Shown one piece after another: positions 7,509 through 14,762 of a stretch of DNA of 64,000 bases; position 1 is the first letter of the stretch, and each line of letters opens with the position of its first letter. Origin of the DNA: an uncultured Actinomycetes bacterium (GTDB taxonomy: Bacteria > Actinomycetota > Coriobacteriia > Coriobacteriales > Atopobiaceae); the NCBI GenBank assembly GCA_900314645.1, contig OMWB01000007.1, positions 16,027-80,026 on the forward strand, written 5' to 3'. Under the pieces are notes generated by a model. It saw only the letters and a list, made by a program, of their open reading frames with translations. It made no database searches and was not told where the DNA came from. A program made the position numbers and the translations under genes.

Positions 7509-7976
7509 TTAAGCGGTGACCTCGTCAAGCTCGAAGCAGAGCTGGCTCCAGGGCACCATCTCGTCCGAACCGGGCTTCAAGGGCACGGCGCGATCGATGG
7601 GCTTGGCGTGGACGCCGATGACCTCACCGTCAGCCAGACGCTGCTGCAGGCCTTTGACGACCTTCTTCTTGCCGCCAAAGACGACGAAGGTGTAGATGGG
7701 GCCCTCATCGAGCTGGACCGCGCCGTAGCCATAGGCGCCGATGGCCTTGAGGTAGGGCTTGTCGTTCTGGATGCCGGGGACGACGAAGCTCTTCAGGGTG
7801 CCGTGACCAGAGAGCTCGACCCATTCGGTCTCGTGATAGCCGCAGGTGTTGCAGCCCAGGTGGGGCGGAAACTCGATGGCGCCGCACTCCTTGCACTTAC
7901 GGCCGTAGTACTTTCCCTCAGCCACGCCGTCATAGAACTTCTTGACGATGGGCTCCATATCCTTAAGAAGAGGCAT
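7509..7976 (-). CDS. DUF35 zinc-ribbon/OB-fold protein, thiolase partner
   Basis: A 155-residue protein with an N-terminal helix, a rubredoxin-like zinc ribbon (CKECG...CNTCG, near residues 28-45) and a C-terminal OB-fold. DUF35 proteins form obligate complexes with thiolase-superfamily enzymes: archaeal acetoacetyl-CoA thiolase/HMG-CoA synthase, PhlB in the MAPG acetyltransferase, and ChsH2 with the Ltp2 aldolase in steroid side-chain cleavage. It lies directly after the SCP2-type thiolase gene (27 bases), which fits a two-subunit enzyme. The reaction cannot be read from this subunit alone. Confidence 0.88.
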   Translation of the reverse strand: MPLLKDMEPIVKKFYDGVAEGKYYGRKCKECGAIEFPPHLGCNTCGYHETEWVELSGHGTLKSFVVPGIQNDKPYLKAIGAYGYGAVQLDEGPIYTFVVFGGKKKVVKGLQQRLADGEVIGVHAKPIDRAVPLKPGSDEMVPWSQLCFELDEVTA

Positions 7977-8003
7977 GCTTATCTCCTGTTCTCTGCGAAG
8001 GCG

Positions 8004-9287
8004 CTACTCGTGCGTGCGGATGATCTGGACACGGATGTTCTGGCCACCGCCGAAGCCACGGAACAGCGTGGTGCGCGGAAGCTTCTTCACCTGGCAGGCA
8101 CCAGCCTCGCCGCGCATCTGCTTGACGGCCTCGACGATGTCGGCGATGCCAGAGGCGCCGTGGGCGTGACCAAAGTTGCAGCGGCCACCGTGGGTGTTGA
8201 TGGGCTTGTCGCCGTCAAAGCCGAAGCGGCCATCAATGGCGTACTGCCAGGCTTCGCCACGAGGCACGTAGCCAACCTCTTCGGGCACGACGATGTCGCC
8301 AGCCATGAAGAAGTCGTTGATGAAGAGCAGGTCGATCTCGTCGGGAGAGACGCCCGTGAGCTCGTAGCACTGCTTGGTGCCGCGAATGGTGCCGGTCTTC
8401 TCGTTGGCCAGCGTCGCGCCCTCGTAGGCAGCGGAGCCGGTGCCGAGGATGTCGATGATCTTGTGGTCGAGACCACGGGCCACAGCCATCTCGGTGGGCA
8501 TGAGCACCATGGCGGCAGCGCCGTCGCACTTGGTCTCGAAGCCGGTGACGCGCAGGTACTGGGTGACCTTGGGGTTGAACATTGAGGTGAGGAAGGCGTC
8601 GGCATCGGCGAGACCCTGGGCCTTTGCGACCTGGTCGAAGTTAACGTCATAGAAGCCGAGCGGGTTGAGAACGGAGGCACGGCGCAGGCTCTTGGCGACG
8701 CCGTTCAGGGCCTTGTCGATGTCGGTGTCGGAGAGGCCGTAGGTCCAGCGATACTCGTTGATCCAGTTGTCGAACGAGATGCCGAACGCGGAGTCCAGGG
8801 GACGGCCGTAGGCGCGGTCGTACACCATGGGGATGGAGGGCAGCATCTCCTCGAGCGGGAAGTCGCGGCGCATGTGGCCGGGAGCGCCGACGACCGGCAG
8901 GCTTGCGGCAAGGTCGACAGCGCCGGAGAGCACGATGTCAAACTCGCCGGAGGCGATGGCCATAGCGGCTTCCTGCAGTGCGACGTAGCCGGTGCAGCAA
9001 GCCTCGGAGTGGTGCACGGAGCCGATGCCACGAACGCCGAACCAATCGGCAACCTGCATGTTGGGGGTCAGCGAGTCGCCAATCATGAACGGGTTGGCGG
9101 ATCCGTGATAGAAGTACTGGATGTCGCGGGGCTCGAGGCCGGCATCCGCAATGGCCTCGAGAGCGGCGTAACCAAAGGCCTCGCCCTCGGACATACCCTT
9201 GGTCTCAGGGTGGTCCTCAAAGTTGGTGAATGGGGTGCAGCCGACGCCCACGATGGACACGCTGCGTGCGTACTTGCCTACCTTCAT
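8004..9287 (-). CDS. SCP2-type thiolase-superfamily enzyme with altered catalytic motifs
   Basis: A 427-residue thiolase-fold protein. A nucleophilic Cys is kept in SEACCTG (C97 or C98), and the NTHGG (364-368) and GHAHGASG (373-380) histidine motifs are present. The second catalytic Cys is missing from both of its usual places: the HDCF-like motif reads INDFF (323-327) and the C-terminal CxGGG motif reads RGFGGG. It may therefore do acyl transfer or retro-aldol/retro-Claisen cleavage rather than ordinary thiolysis. The start at 9287 follows GGAGGG and trims a 127-residue spurious extension. It heads a unit with a DUF35 protein and an ACP, and a dyad operator (9402-9417) lies about 114 bases upstream. 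Confidence 0.85.
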   Translation of the reverse strand: MKVGKYARSVSIVGVGCTPFTNFEDHPETKGMSEGEAFGYAALEAIADAGLEPRDIQYFYHGSANPFMIGDSLTPNMQVADWFGVRGIGSVHHSEACCTGYVALQEAAMAIASGEFDIVLSGAVDLAASLPVVGAPGHMRRDFPLEEMLPSIPMVYDRAYGRPLDSAFGISFDNWINEYRWTYGLSDTDIDKALNGVAKSLRRASVLNPLGFYDVNFDQVAKAQGLADADAFLTSMFNPKVTQYLRVTGFETKCDGAAAMVLMPTEMAVARGLDHKIIDILGTGSAAYEGATLANEKTGTIRGTKQCYELTGVSPDEIDLLFINDFFMAGDIVVPEEVGYVPRGEAWQYAIDGRFGFDGDKPINTHGGRCNFGHAHGASGIADIVEAVKQMRGEAGACQVKKLPRTTLFRGFGGGQNIRVQIIRTHE

Positions 9288-9401
9288 GTGCTTGCTCCCT
9301 CCGTCTTGGGATAGAACGTGCGATGGTCTTATCTTCGCGAGTTCCGCTTGCGGAAACGACGTTTGCGTACCTAACGTTCTTTGCGGCAATGTCGTATTCT
9401 C

Positions 9402-9417
9402 TTGTGTGTTTGCACAT
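9402..9417. promoter_or_regulatory. Candidate operator B (thiolase unit and regulator gene)
   Basis: TTGTGTGTTTGCACAT matches operator A at 12 of 16 positions and operator C at 12 of 16. It lies in the divergent region, 32 bases before the PucR/CdaR-like regulator start and about 114 bases before the thiolase start. It could thus control both, including autoregulation. Confidence 0.55.
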
Positions 9418-9449
9418 ATGTAGGTAGTCCACCACGATTGGAGACAGAG

Positions 9450-11057
9450 ATGAGGCTTGCAGACCTGCTCGACCGTCTGCCCGAGGATTCTGTCCAACGC
9501 GTTTCGCTTTCGGACCCAGACTGTGACGTGTACAACGTTTCGTTCATGACCCCGGAGGCGCTTGAGCATCCGCGGGGCGACGTGCTCTACTTCACGGATA
9601 GCGAGCTTTTGCCAACAAGCATCTCCGACGATCAGCACTTCAACTGTGTCGTTGTTGACGGAGGCCAAGCACCCGAGGACCTAGACGAAGGTCCCACCGT
9701 GAACCTCGTGTGGCTTGCCATGGGTGTTGATCTGTTTGCGTGCTACAACGCCATCCAAGGGGCCTTTCTCGAGGACCAGGCGCTTGCATCTGTCATTCAG
9801 AGGCTCCTTGCTGCGCACTTTTCTAACCAAGGACTTCAATACCTTGTTGAAGAGGCGGCCAACGCGCTGCATAACCCCATCGTCGTGGTCGATACGACGT
9901 ACCGCTATGTCGCCTTCCACTTGGGTGACCTGCATGTGGATGACACCCAGCTGGCTCGAGTCATGACGGAAGAGATCGCTCATGAGATTGTTCCTGAGGA
10001 GGCCGTCTCCTACATCAGGGACAGCAAGATCGACTCCCAGATCGCTCGCAAGAAGGGTCCGTACGAAGAGTTCAACGCACGGCTTGGGTGTAACACCATG
10101 ACCAGCGCGGTCATGGTGCATGGCGTGTGCCTTGCCCACGTCATGATGATGGAGCGCACCCATACGTTCACGGATTTTGACCGTGAGGTCTTTGCGCGGC
10201 TTACGCTCTTCGTAGGGCAGGAATTGCAGAAGTCCGAAGTGTGGGGGCCAACGAACGGTGAGCTGGGCTCGTACTTCTTGGAGAACCTGCTCAACGATCG
10301 CAACGCGAGCGTTGCCGTTACGAGGCGGCGCATGAAAGCGTTGAACTTCCACCCCAAGCCCGTACTGTACGTGGTGTGTCTCCATGCGAGTGGAGAGGGG
10401 CTTTCCCAGATGCAGTGCGAACACCTTGCTGCGCAGCTTCAGCCAGTGCTCCACCACTCACTGTACACTCGCTTTCACCAGCATCTCGTAGCGCTCATCT
10501 CGAGAGACTATGACGAGGGTTTGACATCCAGAAGCATAGACAAGCTGCGCGAAGTCGCCGCGCTCAACGAGCTGTCTGTTGGCGTTTCAAACGCCTTCAC
10601 GTCCGTCACCGATGCCCGTGCGGCGTACGACCAGGCGCGCGCGGCCATACGCTTTGGTGACCAGGCGGCAAGCATCGATGACCAGAGGATCTATCGCTAC
10701 TGCGACTATGCGTGCCTACATATGTTGGACGTGGCCGGAAGGCGCATGAACCTACTTTCGCTCTGTCATCCCGCGCTGCTTACGCTCATGGACTACGATG
10801 AGGCGCATGGTGGCGAGCTCATGGAGACGCTCTTCTGGTACCTGCAGATGGCCGGCTCAACCGCACGGGCCGCGTCACTCTTGACCCTGCACAAGAACAC
10901 GATGTTGTACCGTCTCGGACGCATCCGTGAGCTTCTCGGCATGGACCTAGCGAGCGGCGAGGACCTGTTTGAGCTGCAGGTCAGCTTCCGCCTGCTCATT
11001 GCCCTCGGCCTCTTTCATCCGCGTTTGCGGGTGACGCGAGAACAACTTCGCGGTTAG
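9450..11057 (+). CDS. PucR/CdaR-like transcriptional regulator
   Basis: A 535-residue protein whose C-terminus (GSTARAASLLTLHKNTMLYRLGRI, about residues 470-495) is the PucR-type HTH_30 helix-turn-helix found in PucR, CdaR and similar activators of catabolic operons. The middle section (HNPIVVVDTTYRYVAFH) looks like a GAF/PAS-type ligand domain, and the N-terminus is unassigned. The ATG at 9450 is preceded by GGAG. It is divergent from the thiolase operon with a candidate dyad between them, so it is the natural candidate to control the thiolase, flavoprotein and pta-buk units. The effector is unknown. Confidence 0.82.
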   Translation: MRLADLLDRLPEDSVQRVSLSDPDCDVYNVSFMTPEALEHPRGDVLYFTDSELLPTSISDDQHFNCVVVDGGQAPEDLDEGPTVNLVWLAMGVDLFACYNAIQGAFLEDQALASVIQRLLAAHFSNQGLQYLVEEAANALHNPIVVVDTTYRYVAFHLGDLHVDDTQLARVMTEEIAHEIVPEEAVSYIRDSKIDSQIARKKGPYEEFNARLGCNTMTSAVMVHGVCLAHVMMMERTHTFTDFDREVFARLTLFVGQELQKSEVWGPTNGELGSYFLENLLNDRNASVAVTRRRMKALNFHPKPVLYVVCLHASGEGLSQMQCEHLAAQLQPVLHHSLYTRFHQHLVALISRDYDEGLTSRSIDKLREVAALNELSVGVSNAFTSVTDARAAYDQARAAIRFGDQAASIDDQRIYRYCDYACLHMLDVAGRRMNLLSLCHPALLTLMDYDEAHGGELMETLFWYLQMAGSTARAASLLTLHKNTMLYRLGRIRELLGMDLASGEDLFELQVSFRLLIALGLFHPRLRVTREQLRG

Positions 11058-11078
11058 ATACGTTACCGAGTACGAAAA

Positions 11079-11126
11079 GGGGGTAGCCCCCGGGACGCAC
11101 CAAAGTGCGTCCCGGGGGCTACCCCC
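11079..11126. repeat. Palindromic repeat family 1, copy 1
   Basis: A 22-bp perfect inverted repeat (GGGGGTAGCCCCCGGGACGC... with a CAAA loop) lies between the convergent regulator and flavoprotein genes. The same 22-mer occurs twice, also as inverted arms, at 19598-19661. On the minus strand it is followed by TTTT, so it probably also terminates the flavoprotein transcript. Confidence 0.85.
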
Positions 11127-11150
11127 CCTTCCCTACCGACAGCGGTGAGC

Positions 11151-12119
11151 TTAGCGCTCGATGGTGAAGGTTGGGAACTTGATGTCGCGATACTTGGCCT
11201 GAAGCGGCTTGACCTCGCCCTGACGCTGGAAGAAGTCGATGCGAGTCTGGATGATCTCGTTGAGGTGCTCGGCGCGAGACTTGTCGATGCAACGGTCGCG
11301 CACGTGGCCGTTCTCAGGATCGATGATGAGCATGGGCTTGCCGGTCTCCGGGTTGGTGCCCAGGTCGCCGCCGCAACCGCACACGGCGCACTCGTACGGG
11401 AACTCGATGCCGTCCCAGTGCGGGTCACCAGGATACACGAGGCTGGAGTGGCAGTTGGGGCACACGCCGTCGTTCGGGTCGCCCATCCAGGTGCGCTCCT
11501 CGACGGGCGTCTGGATAGCCTTGGCGATGTTGACGCCCATCTGATGCGCGCGGTCGAGCTGGTCCTGATGCAGCAGGACGTTGCCCGGACGGCCGACACG
11601 CTGGCTCATGAAGCGGTCAACCACGGTGAGGGACATGGTGAACATGGTGGCCTGCAGGCTCTCGAGAGCGAGCGACTGCCAGTCGTGCATGGAGCCACCG
11701 ACGGCAATGAGGCCGGCGACGGTGTTGGGGTTCTCCTTGACGACGCCAATCTCCAGCAGGAAGGACAGCTCGTAAGCGAGGAAGCGCTGCGCGAAGCGCG
11801 TATACAGCGAGCTGGGGGTCAGGTCGTAGGTGGGAACGGAGAAGATGATGCCGTTGCAGGTGTGAAGCTCGGCAACCAGGGCGTCAACGTCGTCCTTGTT
11901 CTTGAGGACGCAGCCACGGTACTGCTTGGTCGGGTCCATGGCGACCTCGCCCATCTGCATGGTGCAGCCCTCGCAGCCGGTGCACGGCAGGATGTTGTAG
12001 TCAAAGAGGTTGATCATCTCGACCTCGGCACCCATCTCCTGGGCACCAAGCAGGGCTTCCTTGGCGAGGATCTCGCCATTACCGTTCTTGCGGCCTGCAC
12101 AGATGGCCATAACCTTCAT
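11151..12119 (-). CDS. Iron-sulfur flavoprotein (NADPH-dependent FMN reductase family)
   Basis: A 322-residue protein with a flavodoxin-like FMN domain from residue 1 (MKVMAICAGRKNGNG phosphate loop). A Cys cluster C46-x2-C49-x2-C52 with C70 is typical of iron-sulfur flavoproteins that bind a 4Fe-4S cluster. A C-terminal extension carries a zinc-ribbon-like pair of CxxC motifs (C220/C223 and C244/C247), which ordinary family members lack. It would carry out one- or two-electron transfer, perhaps reducing an acyl substrate. The start at 12119 follows GAGGAG. Operator C lies about 128 bases upstream. It appears to be transcribed alone, between the regulator and the CocE unit. Confidence 0.84.
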   Translation of the reverse strand: MKVMAICAGRKNGNGEILAKEALLGAQEMGAEVEMINLFDYNILPCTGCEGCTMQMGEVAMDPTKQYRGCVLKNKDDVDALVAELHTCNGIIFSVPTYDLTPSSLYTRFAQRFLAYELSFLLEIGVVKENPNTVAGLIAVGGSMHDWQSLALESLQATMFTMSLTVVDRFMSQRVGRPGNVLLHQDQLDRAHQMGVNIAKAIQTPVEERTWMGDPNDGVCPNCHSSLVYPGDPHWDGIEFPYECAVCGCGGDLGTNPETGKPMLIIDPENGHVRDRCIDKSRAEHLNEIIQTRIDFFQRQGEVKPLQAKYRDIKFPTFTIER

Positions 12120-12247
12120 GTGTGCTCCTCTCGCTTTGTTACTGCACCTCCCCGGGCGCAGTCCCGTATGTTGCAATCGTATTAACTCGTTCGAGTCCTT
12201 ACACCGTCCAAAGGCCACAAATAGCTTTGTGCCGAAGCGGGTAACAT

Positions 12248-12263
12248 CTGTGCGTTTACACAA
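12248..12263. promoter_or_regulatory. Candidate operator C (flavoprotein gene)
   Basis: CTGTGCGTTTACACAA fits the consensus YTGTGYGKTYRCACAW shared with operators A and B. It lies about 128 bases upstream of the flavoprotein start, nearly the same distance as the other two sites from their genes. Confidence 0.55.
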
Positions 12264-12318
12264 CCCTCCGAGCCTCCACCACGTTGGTCCGATCCATGTG
12301 GTGCAGCCAACAAGAAAT

Positions 12319-12346
12319 CCCCCGGCACCACAGGTGGCACCGGGGG
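12319..12346 (-). terminator. Terminator after the CocE-type hydrolase
   Basis: CCCCCGG at 12319-12325 pairs with CCGGGGG at 12340-12346, with an inner CACC/GGTG stem. On the minus strand it is followed by GGATTTCTTG. It lies 34 bases past the hydrolase stop and separates that unit from the flavoprotein promoter. Confidence 0.6.
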
Positions 12347-12379
12347 ACCAGGGGAATGAGGCTAACGGCTCACTACCCG

Positions 12380-14302
12380 TTAGCGGTGGATGTAGTCGCC
12401 TGCCTGATAGCGCGGCGGAATGACGGGAATCTCAATCCAGGAATCGCACGGGCCACCAGTGTGGATCACGTGCGTGCCCTTGGCCTCCTCGTCCCAGGAC
12501 AGAGGCTCAAACCAACCCTCGCGAATGTAGCGGCCGGCGATCTGGATACGGAAGCGCTCGCCCTTGTGATAGACGCGAGACGTCGGGACGATGGCGATGT
12601 CCACGGGGACGACCTCGCCCTCGGAGAGCTTCTGGCTGCTGGTGTTCTTCAGCACCGGACGATGTGCGCGCGACAGCTTCGTGTCGAGCTCACGACGGGA
12701 CACACGGCACTTGCCCCACGCGCCAGGATGCGGCTCGTCGAGCGTGAGCCACGGAATCCACGTGCCGTCCGCGGCGGCCTTCTGGATGTTGATGAAGAGG
12801 TCCATGTCGTCCCAGCCCTCGCAGGACAGCCACAGATGCAGCGTCATGTGGCCGGTGATCTCCATGTCCTCGGGAAGGACGTACTCAAAGCGGACTTCCT
12901 CGTCCACCGGGTTGTACTTCGCCACGGCCTCGGTGGCAACCGGCTCGGTACCGGCAACGAAGGTCTGGACGTGGTCAGTCTCAACCGAATCAAGCGTGGT
13001 GGAAGCGTCAAGGTACAGCTTCTGGTACTCGGTGCGCTTGATGGGCCATGCGGTCTCGGCGCGCTGCTCCTGGTAGTCGACGTCGTAGGCATCCATGACG
13101 TCGATACGCACCTTGGGCATCATCTCCCAGCCGTTGTGGATGCCCTTGAGGTAGCGGTCATAGAACTTGCGCAGCTCGTCAAGGTTGTAGGGGTTATAGG
13201 TGTCGGGCCACTCGAAGTCGCGATGTGCGCGCAGCCACTTGAAGTGAGAGCGGCAACGGTTGTAGGCGTTGATAGAGCCCGGCAGGTGGAAGTGCGACCA
13301 GCCGGCCGTCTGATAGACAGGCAGCTTGACCTTCTTGAAGTCCGGACGCTTGTCAGCCCAGTAGGCGTTCATGTCAGGGTACATCTTGGCCATTGCGACC
13401 TGGTCGTCAACGCCGTTGGGGCCGGTGACCTGCGCCGCGATGAACTTGTTGAACGAGAGTGCCGGGACACCGCCCTCAAAGAAGCTCTCGCGATACAGGT
13501 CCGTGGTGCTCTCCCACGGGGCGATGCAGGCGAGGTGAGGCGGCTGCGTGGTTGCGATGCCCCACTGATGCATGGCGACGCCGGAGTTTCCGGCCATGCC
13601 GACCTTGCCGTTGGACCAAGGCTGCTGGGCAACCCACTCGACGAAGTCATAGCCGTCTTCGCGGTCCTGATGGGTGAACATGTGCACGGAGCCCTCGGAG
13701 TGGCCAGCGCCGCGAACGTCCACGTTTGCCACGGCGTAGCCGTAGTAGCACCAGTACAGCGGGTCAGGAGACTCGAACTTCGCGCACTTGGAGACCGTCT
13801 GAGGCGGAACGCCCATGATCTGCCACTCGCTCATGCCGTCACCCGGACGCTTGCCAAACCAAGACCAGCTCACGATGGTCGGGCACTTGACGTCGTCGCC
13901 AGCGGGACGATAGATGTCAGCGTAGATCTTGGTGCCGTCACGCATGACCACTTCCTGGTCCTGCATGCAGACGATGCCGGGCTCAACCTCGTAGGTGTGG
14001 GGGTTGAACGGCGGGCAGAAGCCCTGGCCCATGCGTGCCATGGGATCATCGGACTGAGAGAGGTCAACGTCGGCCTGGTTGTCGTTCGGCTGGCGAGCAA
14101 CGCGGTACGCGGCCATGAGCTCGTCTTTTCCGAACGCCTCCCTGTGCAGGAAGATGTAGCCCTCAGTGTCGGGATCCCAGTAGATGGGAATCTCGTCCTC
14201 GTTGAATGTGGCAAGCTCGCCAGTCATCTGCACGAGGTCGGAGAGCTTCTTGTCAGTAACGGGTACCCAGTCCTCGGGAATACGGGGCTCGAGAAATGCC
14301 AT
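12380..14302 (-). CDS. CocE/NonD-family (S15) hydrolase with N-terminal extension
   Basis: A 640-residue alpha/beta hydrolase of the CocE/X-Pro dipeptidyl-peptidase group, which cleaves esters or amides. The domain starts near residue 108 (a QEVVMRDGTKIYADIYRP-like entry). The oxyanion/nucleophile elbow is GNSG with S240, and a C-terminal jelly-roll domain follows from about residue 400. The first 105 residues are an extension not usual in CocE enzymes. No signal peptide is seen, so it is cytoplasmic. It is cotranscribed with the second acyl carrier protein (11 bases), which suggests it releases or transfers an ACP-bound acyl group, or cleaves an imported ester that feeds the pathway. This is inference. 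Confidence 0.85.
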   Translation of the reverse strand: MAFLEPRIPEDWVPVTDKKLSDLVQMTGELATFNEDEIPIYWDPDTEGYIFLHREAFGKDELMAAYRVARQPNDNQADVDLSQSDDPMARMGQGFCPPFNPHTYEVEPGIVCMQDQEVVMRDGTKIYADIYRPAGDDVKCPTIVSWSWFGKRPGDGMSEWQIMGVPPQTVSKCAKFESPDPLYWCYYGYAVANVDVRGAGHSEGSVHMFTHQDREDGYDFVEWVAQQPWSNGKVGMAGNSGVAMHQWGIATTQPPHLACIAPWESTTDLYRESFFEGGVPALSFNKFIAAQVTGPNGVDDQVAMAKMYPDMNAYWADKRPDFKKVKLPVYQTAGWSHFHLPGSINAYNRCRSHFKWLRAHRDFEWPDTYNPYNLDELRKFYDRYLKGIHNGWEMMPKVRIDVMDAYDVDYQEQRAETAWPIKRTEYQKLYLDASTTLDSVETDHVQTFVAGTEPVATEAVAKYNPVDEEVRFEYVLPEDMEITGHMTLHLWLSCEGWDDMDLFINIQKAAADGTWIPWLTLDEPHPGAWGKCRVSRRELDTKLSRAHRPVLKNTSSQKLSEGEVVPVDIAIVPTSRVYHKGERFRIQIAGRYIREGWFEPLSWDEEAKGTHVIHTGGPCDSWIEIPVIPPRYQAGDYIHR

Positions 14303-14313
14303 GGTCTCTCCCC

Positions 14314-14562
14314 TTACTCGTCAAGCAGGTCGGCGACGAAGTCCACGGAATCACCGAAGGTCTCGCAGCGGCGGAACTTCATGTAGGGCACCTCGATGTC
14401 GAGCTCGTCCTCCAGATACGTGGTGATCTGGGAGACCTGCACAGACTTGATATTGAGGTCAGCCCACTTGGTCTCAAGCGTAAACTCGGAAGGATCCTTG
14501 CCAAACAGCTGGCTCGCGCGCGTGCACAGTGCGTCAAAGACTTCCTGACGATCCTCATCCAT
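14314..14562 (-). CDS. Acyl carrier protein (second copy)
   Basis: An 82-residue ACP-like protein. The likely phosphopantetheine serine is S40 in DLNIKSVQVSQ, and the downstream helix (LEDELDIEVPYMKF) is the acidic recognition helix. Neither this nor the ACP at 7228 has the canonical DSL. The start at 14562 has GGAGAC upstream and drops 15 residues from the longest frame. It is the first gene of the ACP - CocE hydrolase unit. A degenerate dyad half-site (TTGTGCAATCG at 14693) lies about 130 bases upstream, the same distance as in the other regulon members. Confidence 0.8.
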   Translation of the reverse strand: MDEDRQEVFDALCTRASQLFGKDPSEFTLETKWADLNIKSVQVSQITTYLEDELDIEVPYMKFRRCETFGDSVDFVADLLDE

Positions 14563-14692
14563 TGCAGTCTCCTTTCGTCTGGAGGGTCCTGTTCCCTCGT
14601 GATGCAATGTCTCTGTGTATCAGTTTCTTATGTACACATGACCCGTCACAATGGATGGCGATTCAATTGTTTGAGGAGCCGTCATGCGTGAT

Positions 14693-14708
14693 TTGTGCAA
14701 TCGTCCGA
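14693..14708. promoter_or_regulatory. Weak candidate operator D (ACP-CocE unit)
   Basis: TTGTGCAATCGTCCGA keeps one intact TTGTGC arm and matches the consensus at 11 of 16 positions. It is listed because its distance to the ACP start (about 130 bases) equals that of operator C, but the match alone would not be convincing. Confidence 0.25.
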
Positions 14709-14762
14709 TTGCCAACATGCGCTTCTATTCACGTTTGCAGAGTGCCTGGCGCTACGCTTGCG

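Noticed and set aside
3054..12263. The TGTG-N6-CACA dyads as Crp or catabolite-response (cre) sites
   Set aside because: Crp sites have TGTGA-N6-TCACA, which is 8 bases between TGTG and CACA, and cre sites have a central CG with different arms. The three sites agree with each other better than with either.
12284..14386. A 700-codon open frame on the plus strand, plus similar long plus-strand frames at 812-1942 and 1791-2957
   Set aside because: They lie antisense to the CocE, buk and pta genes, have no ribosome sites or recognisable domains, and show the Val/Leu/His/Arg/Gly composition expected of the complementary strand of high-GC genes.
14728..14741. A second possible operator (TTCACGTTTGCAGA) upstream of the ACP-CocE unit
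   Set aside because: It keeps only the central CGTTTGCA and loses one TGTG arm, so the match is no better than chance. The half-site at 14693 is listed instead with low confidence.
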